Origin: JAWLHK01 sp041690355 [NCBI: bacterium]
Lineage (GTDB): Bacteria > J088 > JAWLBW01
Direction of reading: 5' to 3'
DNA length: 64,000 nucleotides
Assembly (NCBI GenBank): GCA_041690355.1
Contig: JAWLHK010000002.1
Location: 62,001 to 126,000 of the forward strand
This document shows, piece by piece, positions 1 to 8,198 of the stretch. Positions within the stretch are counted from its first letter, which is position 1. Every line of letters starts with the position of its first letter. The translations under genes and the position numbers were made by a program. A model generated the notes under the pieces. The model worked only from the letters and a program-made list of their open reading frames with translations, was not told the DNA's origin and did not search any database.

Positions 1-1
1 C

Positions 2-856
2 TCGTCGTATGCCCTGGCCGACGTCGGCCGGTTCCGCGTCAACGTCTTCCGGCAGCGCGGGTCGCTCGCCGTCATCCTGCGCGTCATCCCGATCAGCATC
101 CCCTCGTTCGCGCAGCTCGGGCTGCCCAAGGTTCTCGAGAAGATCGCGGGGTACAAGCGCGGCCTCATCCTCGTGACCGGCGTGACCGGCAGCGGCAAAT
201 CGTCGACCCTGGCGGCCATCATCGACCACATCAACACCCACCGGCAGGAGCACATTCTGACGCTGGAAGATCCCATTGAGTTCGTGCACGCCGACAAGCG
301 TTCGTCGGTAAGCCAGCGCGAGATCGGCAGCGACAGCCAGGACTTTGCCGGGGCCCTGCGCGGCGCCCTGCGCCAGGACCCCGACGTGATTCTCATCGGC
401 GAAATGCGCGACTTTGAAACCGTCGACATCGCGCTCAAGGCGGCCGAAACCGGTCACCTCGTACTGTCGACGGTGCACACGACCGACGCCGCCCGCACCA
501 TCGGCCGCCTCATCGGCGTGTTTCCCGCGAATCAGCAGGACGGCGCGCGCATCCGCATCGCCGAGAATCTCAAGGCGAGCATCTCACAACGCCTGCTGCC
601 GAAGGCCGAGGGCGCCGGCCGCGTGGTTGCCGCCGAAATCATGGTCAGCAACATGGGGGTCGAGGAGTGCATCAAGGATCCCGATAAGACGTCGCTCATG
701 AAGGACGTCATCGCTCGCGGCAACCTCGACATCGGCTCGCAGACCTTCGACCAGCACCTGACCGAGCTGTACAAGTCGGGTCAGATCACGATGGATTCGG
801 CGAAGTCGGCGGCGACGAACCCGTCGGACTTCGAGCGCGCCCTCGCGTTCGAGTAA
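2..856 (+). CDS. PilT/PilU-type pilus retraction ATPase (5' partial)
   Basis: The frame is open from the first bases of the window, so the N-terminal part of this gene lies outside. About 284 residues are visible. They carry the Walker A motif GVTGSGKSS, an Asp box (LTLEDPIEF), the Walker B/GEMRD segment (VILIGEMRD) and the His box (HLVLSTVHT), in the order typical of the GspE/PilT secretion ATPase family. The preceding RFRVNVFRQRG segment is typical of PilT and PilU. These cytoplasmic hexameric motors depolymerise type IV pili. The C-terminus does not show the classic PilT AIRNLIRE motif, so PilU or a PilT paralogue is as likely as PilT. It ends at TAA 854-856. The family call is secure; the exact subtype is not. 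Confidence 0.93.
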   Translation, partial: SSYALADVGRFRVNVFRQRGSLAVILRVIPISIPSFAQLGLPKVLEKIAGYKRGLILVTGVTGSGKSSTLAAIIDHINTHRQEHILTLEDPIEFVHADKRSSVSQREIGSDSQDFAGALRGALRQDPDVILIGEMRDFETVDIALKAAETGHLVLSTVHTTDAARTIGRLIGVFPANQQDGARIRIAENLKASISQRLLPKAEGAGRVVAAEIMVSNMGVEECIKDPDKTSLMKDVIARGNLDIGSQTFDQHLTELYKSGQITMDSAKSAATNPSDFERALAFE

Positions 857-898
857 GCCGCGGTTCCCTCGGCGCGGCTTTTCGGGTACCTTGTCAGC

Positions 899-1129
899 AT
901 GGCGCCCGTGCTTTATCCCGACGGCGATCGGTTCGAGATCGTTCTGCTGCACGAAGACAACGTCGGCCCGACCGTCGCCGTATTTGTTCGGGAGACCGAC
1001 GCCCGGCGGGCGATGGACCTGTGGGCCGGGAGCGAAGACGACTCCGGCGAGAAGGCACTGGCGGGCATGCGCGCGGCCATCCGGGCGGCCGGAATTCCGG
1101 CCGAATTTCCGGATCGGACCGATCCCTGA
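899..1129 (+). CDS. Small hypothetical protein, 76 aa
   Basis: A short ORF 42 bp after the pilus ATPase, starting at ATG. The protein is acidic, with no signal peptide or membrane segment. It has a beta-alpha pattern (RFEIVLLHEDNVGPTVAVFV, then an amphipathic stretch with AMDLWAG) that could be a small ferredoxin-like fold, but I recognise no family. It may be co-transcribed with the ATPase. Third-position GC is high, as in real genes nearby, and the opposite-strand alternatives are longer but have implausible composition. Confidence 0.5.
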   Translation: MAPVLYPDGDRFEIVLLHEDNVGPTVAVFVRETDARRAMDLWAGSEDDSGEKALAGMRAAIRAAGIPAEFPDRTDP

Positions 1130-1169
1130 CCGGAACAGACACTGAGCGGAATCGGAAAGGAAGTCCTGC

Positions 1170-1364
1170 GTGAAGTCAGCCCCTACGTCGTGCGGATTCG
1201 ACCCCGCGCAGTTCCGCGAGCTGAAAGAGCAGCTCAAGGCCGGCTTGGTGACCGCCGTCTTTCACAAGCCGACGGGCCGCGTGCTCTATCTGGAACCCGC
1301 CGAGCTGGCGGCGCTGCCTGAAGCAGACTACGTCCCGGTGCGTTCCGGCCCGCCGGCACCCTGA
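1170..1364 (+). CDS. Small hypothetical protein, 64 aa
   Basis: GTG start with a purine-rich GGAAAGGAAG about 8 bases upstream. The product has a short helix (FDPAQFRELKEQLKAG) followed by a strand-like segment (VTAVFHKPTGRVLYLEP). No family recognised. It lies 40 bp after the preceding small ORF in the same direction, so the two may form the end of the pilus ATPase transcript. Support is only start signal, composition and context. Confidence 0.42.
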   Translation: MKSAPTSCGFDPAQFRELKEQLKAGLVTAVFHKPTGRVLYLEPAELAALPEADYVPVRSGPPAP

Positions 1365-1386
1365 CCTTGCCTCGGCGAGGGCGCGC

Positions 1387-2082
1387 TCAGTCGAGCATGC
1401 CCGCCTTGATGGCCTTCGTGACCGCTTCGGTGCGCGAGTGCACGCCGAGTTTCTTGTAGATGTGCTTGATGTGCACCTGAACCGTTCCGGCGCTGATCTG
1501 CAGGTGGCCGGCAATCTCGTCGTAGGTGTACCCGCCGATGAGCAGGTCGAGCACGTCCCGCTCACGACGCGACAGCTCGACCTCCGGGTCGCGTTCCTTG
1601 TCGGGCCCCAGGCTGTCTTCGGGCTGAAACTCGCGAAGGACGCGCCTGGCCACGGCCGGCGACATGGGCGCGCCTCCGTCGAGCACTTCGTTCATCCAGC
1701 GCACGATGTCTTCGAACGGCGCGTCTTTCAGAATGTAGCCGGAGGCTCCGGCCTTGAGGGCCGCCAGCAGCGTTTCGCGGTCGTCGAACACGGTGAGCAC
1801 CAGCACCTCGGGCGCATTGTCGAGGCGGCGCAGGCGCCGGATGGCATCGGTGCCGTGCATGCCCGGCAGGTCGAGGTCGAGCAGCACGATGTCGCAGGGG
1901 GGCGAAAACGTGCCCACCGCTTCGAGCAGGGCCTCGGCGGTTGCATAATGGCCGGCGATGTCGAAGCCGCGCCTCGAAAGCAGGTATACGAGGCTCTCGC
2001 GCACCGAAAAGTCGTCTTCGACGATGCAGGCGCGAATGGGTCCGGAGCGGGGGGGCATGGGGGGGGAAAGGGTAGCGTCCAT
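1387..2082 (-). CDS. NarL/FixJ-family response regulator
   Basis: 231 aa from ATG at 2082. This start was chosen because the longer frame (to 2199) would run into the divergent gene. The receiver domain covers roughly residues 15-135, with the acidic pair in IVEDD, the phospho-acceptor Asp69 in LLDLDLPG, and the conserved Lys in YILKDAP. A LuxR-type helix-turn-helix lies at about 165-225 (LSRRERDVLDLLIGGYTYDEIAGHL, then GTVQVHIKHIYKKL). Such proteins bind DNA as dimers after phosphorylation by a sensor kinase. No cognate kinase is adjacent, so it is an orphan regulator here. It is transcribed divergently from the SNase-like lipoprotein gene. Confidence 0.92.
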   Translation of the reverse strand: MDATLSPPMPPRSGPIRACIVEDDFSVRESLVYLLSRRGFDIAGHYATAEALLEAVGTFSPPCDIVLLDLDLPGMHGTDAIRRLRRLDNAPEVLVLTVFDDRETLLAALKAGASGYILKDAPFEDIVRWMNEVLDGGAPMSPAVARRVLREFQPEDSLGPDKERDPEVELSRRERDVLDLLIGGYTYDEIAGHLQISAGTVQVHIKHIYKKLGVHSRTEAVTKAIKAGMLD

Positions 2083-2130
2083 GGCTGCGAGATAGACTAG
2101 CACCGTTGTCGTAATGGGGCAAGGCGAAGG

Positions 2131-2159
2131 TTGCCGGGGGTAGGGGCCTGTGATATCGT
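2131..2159 (+). promoter_or_regulatory. Candidate sigma-70 promoter for the SNase-like lipoprotein
   Basis: TTGCCG (2131-2136), 17-bp spacer, TATCGT (2154-2159). A strong GAGAGGAGAG ribosome-binding site follows at about 2170-2179, just before ATG 2184. Confidence 0.45.
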
Positions 2160-2183
2160 GTCGCTTTCTGAGAGGAGAGTTCC

Positions 2184-3269
2184 ATGGCCCGAAAGACACT
2201 CTGGATCAGCACCTTGCTTCTTGCTGGCGGCTGCGCCACCGCGCCGCAGCCGATTGCCGACGCCCCGGCCGCACCGGCGGCGGCCCCCGGGCTCCCCAGC
2301 GCCCGGTCGGCCACGGTGCACCCCGATTTCAACCGGCAGATCGAAGAGGGGATGGTCGGCGACGTCGTCAAGGGCGACGAGCTTTCGTTGCGCGACGGGT
2401 CGCAGGTGCGCATGATCGGTATCGAAACCCCCATCGCTTCGGTTTCGCAGCGCGCCGGCGAATACTACGGCAAGGGGGCCATCGAACTGACCCGCTCGCT
2501 CGTCGAGTTCAAGAACATCCGCATCGAGTACGACAGGCAGGTGCACGACGCGCGGGGCCGGCTGCTCGGGTACGTATTCACACCCGAGGGAAAGCTGCTG
2601 CAGGAGGAGCTGCTGCGCAACGGACATGCCTTCGCGACGGCTTTTCCGCCGAACGTGAAGTATCGGGAACGCTTTCTGGCCGCCCAGCAGGATGCCATCG
2701 CGAACAAGCGTGGCATGTGGGGGCTGAACCGCGACGATTACCCGAAGATCGTGACGCTCGACCAGTACCTGATCGAAGGTGTGCAGGTGAAGCGGGTCAT
2801 CAACGGAGACTCGATCGAGCTGGACGACGGCACGATCGTACGCTACATCGGCGTCGATGCGCTCGACAGCGAGAACCGCGCCGTTGCCGGGCAGGTCGGC
2901 CACGAGCCCTACATGCTGAACCGGAAGCTGGTCGAGGGCAAGTCGCTGACCATCGAATATGATGTGGAACCCAAGGATCCGCGCGGCCGCGATCTGGCCT
3001 GGGTTTTCGTGGATGGCAAATTGATCAACGCCGAGCTCGTGCGCCAGGGCCACGCCGTCGTCGCCGTATTCCCCCCGAACACGAAGTACCTGGGCGAGCT
3101 CTTCGAAGCCCAGGCCGAAGCCGCCAAGGCGGGATCAGGCATGTGGAAGGTGGAAGCGGCCGAAGCGGTGGCGCAGGATGCGGCCGCGACTCCGGCCGCG
3201 ACTCCGGCTGCAACGCCTGCCGCAACGCCTGCCGCAACGCCGGCCGCAACGCCGGCCGCCGCACAGTAG
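2184..3269 (+). CDS. Lipoprotein with two tandem SNase-like domains
   Basis: 361 aa. A lipoprotein signal peptide has its lipobox LAGGC with Cys17, so it should be membrane-anchored outside the cytoplasm. Two staphylococcal-nuclease-like (TNase) domains follow, at about 55-180 and 195-325. Both keep the beta-barrel signature (GDELSLRDGSQVRMIGIET; NGDSIELDDGTIVRYIGVD), the conserved RG(R)xL(G/A)(Y/W)VF strand and the closing GMW motif. The catalytic set is degraded: the residue matching nuclease Glu43 is Ile in domain 1 and Asp in domain 2, Thr41 is Ala in domain 2, and Asp40 is Glu in domain 1. Nuclease activity is therefore doubtful and a binding role is possible. The C-terminus is a flexible AATP-repeat tail. 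A strong terminator follows. Confidence 0.85.
   Translation: MARKTLWISTLLLAGGCATAPQPIADAPAAPAAAPGLPSARSATVHPDFNRQIEEGMVGDVVKGDELSLRDGSQVRMIGIETPIASVSQRAGEYYGKGAIELTRSLVEFKNIRIEYDRQVHDARGRLLGYVFTPEGKLLQEELLRNGHAFATAFPPNVKYRERFLAAQQDAIANKRGMWGLNRDDYPKIVTLDQYLIEGVQVKRVINGDSIELDDGTIVRYIGVDALDSENRAVAGQVGHEPYMLNRKLVEGKSLTIEYDVEPKDPRGRDLAWVFVDGKLINAELVRQGHAVVAVFPPNTKYLGELFEAQAEAAKAGSGMWKVEAAEAVAQDAAATPAATPAATPAATPAATPAATPAAAQ
3186..3257 (+). repeat. Six 12-bp in-frame repeats coding for AATP
   Basis: Six consecutive 12-bp units (gcaacgcctgcc and close variants) encode an Ala-Ala-Thr-Pro tail at the C-terminus of the SNase-like lipoprotein. The last four units are the most similar, which fits recent slippage. 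Since 12 is divisible by 3, copy-number change would alter tail length without breaking the frame. Confidence 0.85.
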
Positions 3270-3291
3270 CCGTCGCGGCATGTCTATCAAG

Positions 3292-3316
3292 AAGGCCTCC
3301 TCCGGGAGGCCTTTTT
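3292..3316. terminator. Rho-independent terminator
   Basis: Perfect stem GGCCTCC (3294-3300) / GGAGGCC (3305-3311), 4-nt loop, then six T. Flanking AA/TT also lets it work on the minus strand, so it can end both the SNase-like gene and the convergent SHOCT gene. Confidence 0.9.
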
Positions 3317-3327
3317 TCGTTCCCGGA

Positions 3328-3570
3328 TCACTTGCGCAGATCGGCCAACCGACGCGCGTATTCCTCCTGTTCGATGTCCCCCTGCGCATACCTGCGCTTG
3401 AGGATGTCTTCAGGGGCATCGACCTGTGCGCCGCGTCCCGGTGGCGGATATTTCAGATAGAGATACCGGACCGCAAAGACAAGCACGACGAGAACGGCGA
3501 TCCAGAACAGAGCCATCCCGAGCATCATCGTCCAGTGCCACTCCTGCCATTCGGGGTTCCACCAATGCAT
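3328..3570 (-). CDS. Small SHOCT-domain membrane protein
   Basis: 80 aa. One membrane segment (about residues 15-35, MMLGMALFWIAVLVVLVFAV) is followed by a short linker and a C-terminal SHOCT domain (about 52-80, DILKRRYAQGDIEQEEYARRL). This is the usual layout of small bacterial SHOCT proteins, whose function is generally unknown and may be oligomerisation. The start codon lies in a 20-bp direct duplication that also copies an ATG 20 bp further upstream, out of frame with this one. Confidence 0.85.
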   Translation of the reverse strand: MHWWNPEWQEWHWTMMLGMALFWIAVLVVLVFAVRYLYLKYPPPGRGAQVDAPEDILKRRYAQGDIEQEEYARRLADLRK

Positions 3571-3604
3571 GATTGCGTTTCCCTGTGCATGATTGCGTTT
3601 CCCT
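3567..3604. repeat. Tandem 20-bp duplication at the SHOCT gene start
   Basis: TGCATGATTGCGTTTCCCTG occurs at 3567-3586 and again (18 of 20 bp) from 3587. It covers the start codon of the minus-strand SHOCT gene and the 5' side of the caspase-like gene's leader. Confidence 0.8.
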
Positions 3605-3719
3605 TCCCTGTCTGAATTGTCGCTGGCGCGGGACCAGTGTGCGAGGGATGCCGGTCGCGAAGCCCCGGCAGGCTCGCTCCGGTGTCGGGGATCGGCGCCC
3701 GCATGGTACGCTGTCAGGC

Positions 3720-5177
3720 ATGCGACCGGCAGCCTTTTCCATGCTGACCCTCATTCTCGGCGCCTGTGCGGCCCCCGCCTGGTGCGAACCGCCGCAGCGC
3801 GGGTGGAGCGCCCTCGTGATCAGCGGCGGCGGCGTACCTTCGTCGAACGCGGTGGCCCATGAGAAGAACGTCCGCTTTGTTGAAGACACGCTGCAGCGGC
3901 GGGGGATTGCCGCCGGCCGGATCCGAAGCCTCGTCGCCAGCGGCACCCGCACGGTACCCGAGGTCGCCTACCGGAAACCCATTGAAGGCGAACGATGGGA
4001 GCTCTATGCGCTCGACCGGCTCTTCGGCGATGGGAACGCCGATCTGGAATACCGTCCGGCCCGGCTCGGAAAAGGGGCCGGCCGCGCCAATCGCGACGGC
4101 GTGCTCACGGGGCTGCGCGCCTCGCTGAAGGGCCTGACCGAAGGCGCATCGCTTCTCGTCTACGTGACCGACCACGGCGGCGGCGGGGAACCCTACGGAG
4201 ACGACAACTACATGGTGCTCTGGCGCAATGAGAAGCTGACGGCGGGCGAGTACCGGCAGGCCGTGAACGATCACCACAAGCGGGGGCGGGTGGTCAGCGT
4301 CATGGCCCAGTGCTTCTCGGGCGCGTTTTCGTCGAGCATGTACGGCCCGGAGACCCGGACGCTCGCCGCGCCTGATCGCTGCGGCTTTTTCGCGACGACC
4401 TCCGACCGGGTCTCGGCCGGGTGCACGCCCGAGCTGAGCGAGGCGGACTATGACGACTACACGACACGCTTCTTCGCCGCGCTTGGCGGACGCCGGCGAA
4501 CGGGAGAACCGGCCGAGGCGGCGGATTACGACGGCGACGGAAGCGTCTCGTACGCGGAAGCGCACGCGTATGCGCTCGGCGCCTCGGAGACCCTGGACGT
4601 TCCCGTACGCACGTCCGAGGTTTTCCTCGAAGAGGCCGGGGTCCCCCAGGTGAAGCAGTGGAAGGCGGCCTTGGCGGCTGCGTCCGCACCGGATCGGGCG
4701 GCCTGGATGCGCATCGCTGCCCGGCTGCGCCTCGCGGAAGAGGGGGATCCGGCGGCGGCCATCGCGAACGGTCTCGCCAAGGTCCGCGCCGATCTGGACG
4801 CCCTCCGCGACCGGCTGGACGGATTTGCCGACCGCGGCGCCGAGTTGGAAGACGGGCTTCGCGCGCGGCTGCTCGAGCGGTGGCCGATGCTGGGCTCGCC
4901 GTTTCACCCGCGGTTTGCCGCGACGATGGAGCGGGAAGGGGAGGCCATCCGCAGTTTCCTGCAGGCCGACGCGGGGTTCCGCGCGTGGGATCGGCTGCTG
5001 CGCGAAGAAGGGGATGCCTGGGCCCGCCGCCATGAGCTCGAGGTCGACGAGGCGTGGTGGCTGCGCGCCTCGCGCCTGCACGCCCACCTGCTGCGCGCGG
5101 CGGCGGTCAAGCCCGATTCGGAAATCGGCCGCGGCCTTACCCGCCTGCAGGCCTGCGAAAACAGCGCGCCAGATTGA
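3720..5177 (+). CDS. Caspase-like (clan CD) lipoprotein with an EF-hand
   Basis: 485 aa from ATG 3720. An upstream in-frame ATG at 3573 would add 49 residues and bury the signal peptide. The N-terminus has a hydrophobic stretch and lipobox ILGAC (Cys16). The catalytic dyad of clan CD cysteine peptidases is clear: His152 in LLVYVTDHGGGG and Cys198 in VVSVMAQCFSGAF. A canonical EF-hand loop runs from Asp269 to Glu280 (DYDGDGSVSYAE), so calcium may control activity. The C-terminal 150 residues are helical and unassigned. Relatives include legumain- and gingipain-like peptidases and metacaspase-like proteins; substrate specificity cannot be read from the sequence. The stop codon lies inside the first unit of a heptamer repeat. 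Confidence 0.85.
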   Translation: MRPAAFSMLTLILGACAAPAWCEPPQRGWSALVISGGGVPSSNAVAHEKNVRFVEDTLQRRGIAAGRIRSLVASGTRTVPEVAYRKPIEGERWELYALDRLFGDGNADLEYRPARLGKGAGRANRDGVLTGLRASLKGLTEGASLLVYVTDHGGGGEPYGDDNYMVLWRNEKLTAGEYRQAVNDHHKRGRVVSVMAQCFSGAFSSSMYGPETRTLAAPDRCGFFATTSDRVSAGCTPELSEADYDDYTTRFFAALGGRRRTGEPAEAADYDGDGSVSYAEAHAYALGASETLDVPVRTSEVFLEEAGVPQVKQWKAALAAASAPDRAAWMRIAARLRLAEEGDPAAAIANGLAKVRADLDALRDRLDGFADRGAELEDGLRARLLERWPMLGSPFHPRFAATMEREGEAIRSFLQADAGFRAWDRLLREEGDAWARRHELEVDEAWWLRASRLHAHLLRAAAVKPDSEIGRGLTRLQACENSAPD

Positions 5178-5361
5178 CGATTGACGATTGACGATTTGCC
5201 GGAGCGTCCCTGCTGCAGAAGGTACTTGTTTCGTTGGCGCTTGGTGCTCAGCGCTTGGCGCTTGCACACCCGAGTGACGAGTGACGAGTGACGAGTTTTT
5301 CAGTCCTTGTCTTGCCCTTGTCTCCGTCCCCCACTCTCCCACTCCCCCGCTCCCCCACTCC
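5173..5361. repeat. Heptamer and octamer repeat chains upstream of mutL
   Basis: The 226-bp gap between the peptidase gene and mutL is largely made of short repeat chains: ATTGACG x3 (5173-5193, ending ATTTGCC at 5200); TTGGCGC-type 7-mers (5234-5268); GAGTGAC x3 (5272-5292); and four 8-mers of CCCACTCC type (5330-5361). The units differ from chain to chain while the period of 7 is kept in the first three. The remaining few dozen bases hold nothing recognised. Confidence 0.85.
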
Positions 5362-5403
5362 TCTGCCGCGAACCCGGGACCACCTGCCCACCGATGGGGT
5401 ATC

Positions 5404-7272
5404 ATGAATACCCTCATGTCCCGCGTTCTTCGCATTCTCCCTGAATGGATCGCCAACCGGATCGCCGCCGGCGAGGTGGTCGAGCGTCCCGCCAGCGCGG
5501 TGAAGGAGATGCTCGAGAACGCCGTCGACGCCGGCGCCACCGAAATTTCACTTCACGTCGATGAGCGCGGCTTCCGCATCGTCGACGACGGCTGCGGCAT
5601 GACCCGCGACGAGTGCCTGCTCGCTCTCGAACGCCATGCCACCAGCAAGATCGCCGACGTCGACGATCTGGATCGCATCGCTACCCTCGGGTTCCGCGGC
5701 GAGGCGCTGCCGAGCATCGCGTCGGTCTCGCGTTTCCGCCTTCAGTCCCGGCCGCGCGACGCGTCCTCCGGAACCGAGGTGGTCGTCGAGGGGGGGCGTC
5801 TGGTGCACGTGCGCGAAATCGGTATTCCTGTCGGCACCGCGGTCGAGGTGCAGGACCTCTTCTTCAACACCCCCGCCCGCCGCAAGTTCATGAAGAGCGC
5901 CGCCACCGAGAACGGCCACATCCGCGAAACGTTCACGCGTGTCGCCCTCGGTTTCCCCGAAATCGGCTTCCGCTACGAAAGCGGCGGGCGCATGGTCTAT
6001 GACGTGCCGGCCGGGCTGGGGCCCCGCGAGCGTGCCGGGAGACTGCTGGGGAACGAATTTGCGCGGCACGCCACCGAGTTCGCGCGCCGCAGCGCCTCGC
6101 TCGATTACGGTATCGCCGGCCTGCTCGGCCACCCGCGCGACAACCGCGCCCGGCAGGATGAGCTGCACTGGTTTGTGAACGGCCGCTACATCCGCGATCG
6201 GTCGTTGAACCACGCCGTCGTGAAGGCCTACCGCGAGTTCATGCCCGACAACCGCTATCCGCGGGCGATCTTTTTTCTCACGATGCCGCCTGGTGAAGTC
6301 GACGTGAACGTGCACCCCACGAAGCAGGAGGTGCGCTTCGCACGGGGGCGGGAACTCTACGGCTTTCTCGCGGGTGCGGTGGCCCAGGCGCTCGAAGAAT
6401 GGCTGCGCGACGATCCGAACCCCGCAGCGCTGGGGCCGAATCCCGCCCTGGGGCGTTCTGCAGACCCGCGTGCCGCGACCCCGGCCAGCTTCGGGGCCGC
6501 GTTCGGACGCACGCCGGGCGCGGCCGCCGCCTTTGCTTCTCCGTCAAGCGGCGAGGGGGGCCGGGCGCCGGCCGCCTATGGCGCCGGTTCCCCGTTTTCT
6601 CCCATGCTCGACACGCAGGCGCAGCTGCGGCGCAAGGAAGCCGTTTTCGAGGTGCGTGAGACGGCTCCGGCCGCCGACGCGGGCTTCTACGGCCGGCTCG
6701 CCTACCTCGGCCAGGCGCTGGGAACCTACCTGGTCTGCCAGTCGGACGAGGGGATCGTGCTCGTCGATCAGCACGCGGCGCACGAGCGGGTGACCTTCAA
6801 CGCCATGCTCGAGGCCTACCGCTCCGGACGTCCCCCCGTGCAGGGGATGCTGGTGCCCCAGGTGCTCGAGCTCCCCCCCGTCGCGCTCGAGGCGATTCAG
6901 GAACACGCCGAGACGCTGCGCGGCATCGGCTTCGAGCTCGCCCCGTTTTCGGGGAACGCCGTGGCCGTTACGGGGGTGCCGGCGGCGCTCGCCGGCCGTG
7001 AGATCCGGCGCGTCGTGCTCGATGTCGCCCAGGAGCTGAACGAGCTGGGGCGGGCCGACGTCGCTTCGCAGGCCGTGGCCGAGCGCATCATCGGCTGCGC
7101 CTGCCAGGGTTCGGTGCGCGCCAACCAGCCCTTGAGCGAACCCGAGGTGCGAGCTCTGCTGCGCCAGCTCGACGAGATTGAACGCGCAGGCAACTGCCCC
7201 CATGGGCGCCCCGTCGTCGTGACCCTGAGCCGGGCCGAAATCGAACGCCGCTTCGGCCGCAGCGGCGGATGA
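5404..7272 (+). CDS. mutL: DNA mismatch repair protein MutL
   Basis: 622 aa from ATG 5404 (ATG 5416, giving MSRVLRILPE, is an alternative). The GHKL ATPase motifs are complete: ANRIAAGEVVERPASAVKE, VDDGCGM, RHATSKI and GFRGEALPSI. A Pro/Ala/Gly-rich linker follows, then the C-terminal dimerisation domain with DQHAAHE, GCACQGSVRA and CPHGRP. These match the metal-binding motifs of nicking MutL proteins. The DQHA(X)2E(X)4E motif has Asn at the last position (HERVTFN), so endonuclease activity is likely but not certain. MutL links mismatch recognition by MutS to strand removal. Its stop overlaps the miaA start by 4 bp (ATGA), which implies translational coupling. Confidence 0.97.
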   Translation: MNTLMSRVLRILPEWIANRIAAGEVVERPASAVKEMLENAVDAGATEISLHVDERGFRIVDDGCGMTRDECLLALERHATSKIADVDDLDRIATLGFRGEALPSIASVSRFRLQSRPRDASSGTEVVVEGGRLVHVREIGIPVGTAVEVQDLFFNTPARRKFMKSAATENGHIRETFTRVALGFPEIGFRYESGGRMVYDVPAGLGPRERAGRLLGNEFARHATEFARRSASLDYGIAGLLGHPRDNRARQDELHWFVNGRYIRDRSLNHAVVKAYREFMPDNRYPRAIFFLTMPPGEVDVNVHPTKQEVRFARGRELYGFLAGAVAQALEEWLRDDPNPAALGPNPALGRSADPRAATPASFGAAFGRTPGAAAAFASPSSGEGGRAPAAYGAGSPFSPMLDTQAQLRRKEAVFEVRETAPAADAGFYGRLAYLGQALGTYLVCQSDEGIVLVDQHAAHERVTFNAMLEAYRSGRPPVQGMLVPQVLELPPVALEAIQEHAETLRGIGFELAPFSGNAVAVTGVPAALAGREIRRVVLDVAQELNELGRADVASQAVAERIIGCACQGSVRANQPLSEPEVRALLRQLDEIERAGNCPHGRPVVVTLSRAEIERRFGRSGG

Positions 7273-8198
7273 CGCGGGCCGTCGCCATCGTCGGCCCCAC
7301 GGCGTCGGGGAAGTCGGCGCTCGCCCTCGGGCTGGCCGAGCGGTTTCACGGCGCCATCCTGAACGCCGACAGCATCCAGGTCTACCGGGGTTTCGACATC
7401 GGCTCGGCCAAGCCCGACGGCGATGAGCGGGCCCGCGTCCCCCACGAACTCATCGATATCGTCGACGCCGATCAGGAGTTCACGGCCGCCGCCTGGGCGA
7501 GCATGGCACGGGATTCGCTGACCCGGCAGACCGAGGCGGGACGGCTGCCGTTCGTCGTCGGGGGGACGGGATTCTACTTCCGCGCCCTGTTCGAGGGGCT
7601 CATCGAGGCTCCCGGCAAGAACGAGGCCGTCCGCACGAGGCTCGAGGCGCTGGCGACCGGGGAGCTGACCGCGCGGTTGCAGGCGGTCGACCCCGTGCGG
7701 GCGTCGCAAATCGCACCGAATGACCGGTTTCGCCTCATCCGGGCTCTGGAAATATGGGAAACGTCGGGGCGCACGCCCAGCGAATGGGCGGCGGAACAGG
7801 TAAGGAAGGCGGAGTTCGACGTGCTCTGGATCGGCATCAGCCCCCCTCGGGAAGAACTCTACCGGCGTATCGATCGGCGGGTCGAAGCCATGTGGCGGGC
7901 GGGCTGGGTCGATGAGGTGCGCGCGCTGGTCGAGCGGGGTTACGGGGCCACCCGGGCCATGGACAGCGTCGGCTATCGCGAAGTCCACGCGTTTCTGCAG
8001 GGGAAAATCGCCGAGCCCGAGGCGATCGCCCTCGCGCAGCGGCGCACGCGGCAGTACGCAAAACGCCAGCTGACTTGGTTTCGCGCGAACCGTCATGTAC
8101 ACTGGTTCGATCCCGGCCAGAACGAAACCCGGGACCTCATCATCGCGCTCACGGCGCGGTGGTTGGACGATCATGGCACGCATCATCGCGGGAATTGA
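7269..8198 (+). CDS. miaA: tRNA dimethylallyltransferase MiaA
   Basis: 309 aa, the usual length. It transfers a dimethylallyl group to N6 of A37 in tRNAs reading UNN codons. The P-loop is GPTASGKSALA (about residues 9-19), followed by the family motifs DSIQVYRGFDIGSAKP and VGGTGFYFRAL, and near the C-terminus the QRRTRQYAKRQLTWFR segment. The ATG overlaps mutL's stop; the mutL-miaA pairing is common in proteobacteria. Its 3' end overlaps the next gene by 26 bp. Confidence 0.97.
   Translation: MTRAVAIVGPTASGKSALALGLAERFHGAILNADSIQVYRGFDIGSAKPDGDERARVPHELIDIVDADQEFTAAAWASMARDSLTRQTEAGRLPFVVGGTGFYFRALFEGLIEAPGKNEAVRTRLEALATGELTARLQAVDPVRASQIAPNDRFRLIRALEIWETSGRTPSEWAAEQVRKAEFDVLWIGISPPREELYRRIDRRVEAMWRAGWVDEVRALVERGYGATRAMDSVGYREVHAFLQGKIAEPEAIALAQRRTRQYAKRQLTWFRANRHVHWFDPGQNETRDLIIALTARWLDDHGTHHRGN

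Noticed and set aside
5173-5361. CRISPR or phase-variation tract
   Set aside because: The units are 7-8 bp, change from chain to chain, and lie outside any reading frame that they could switch.
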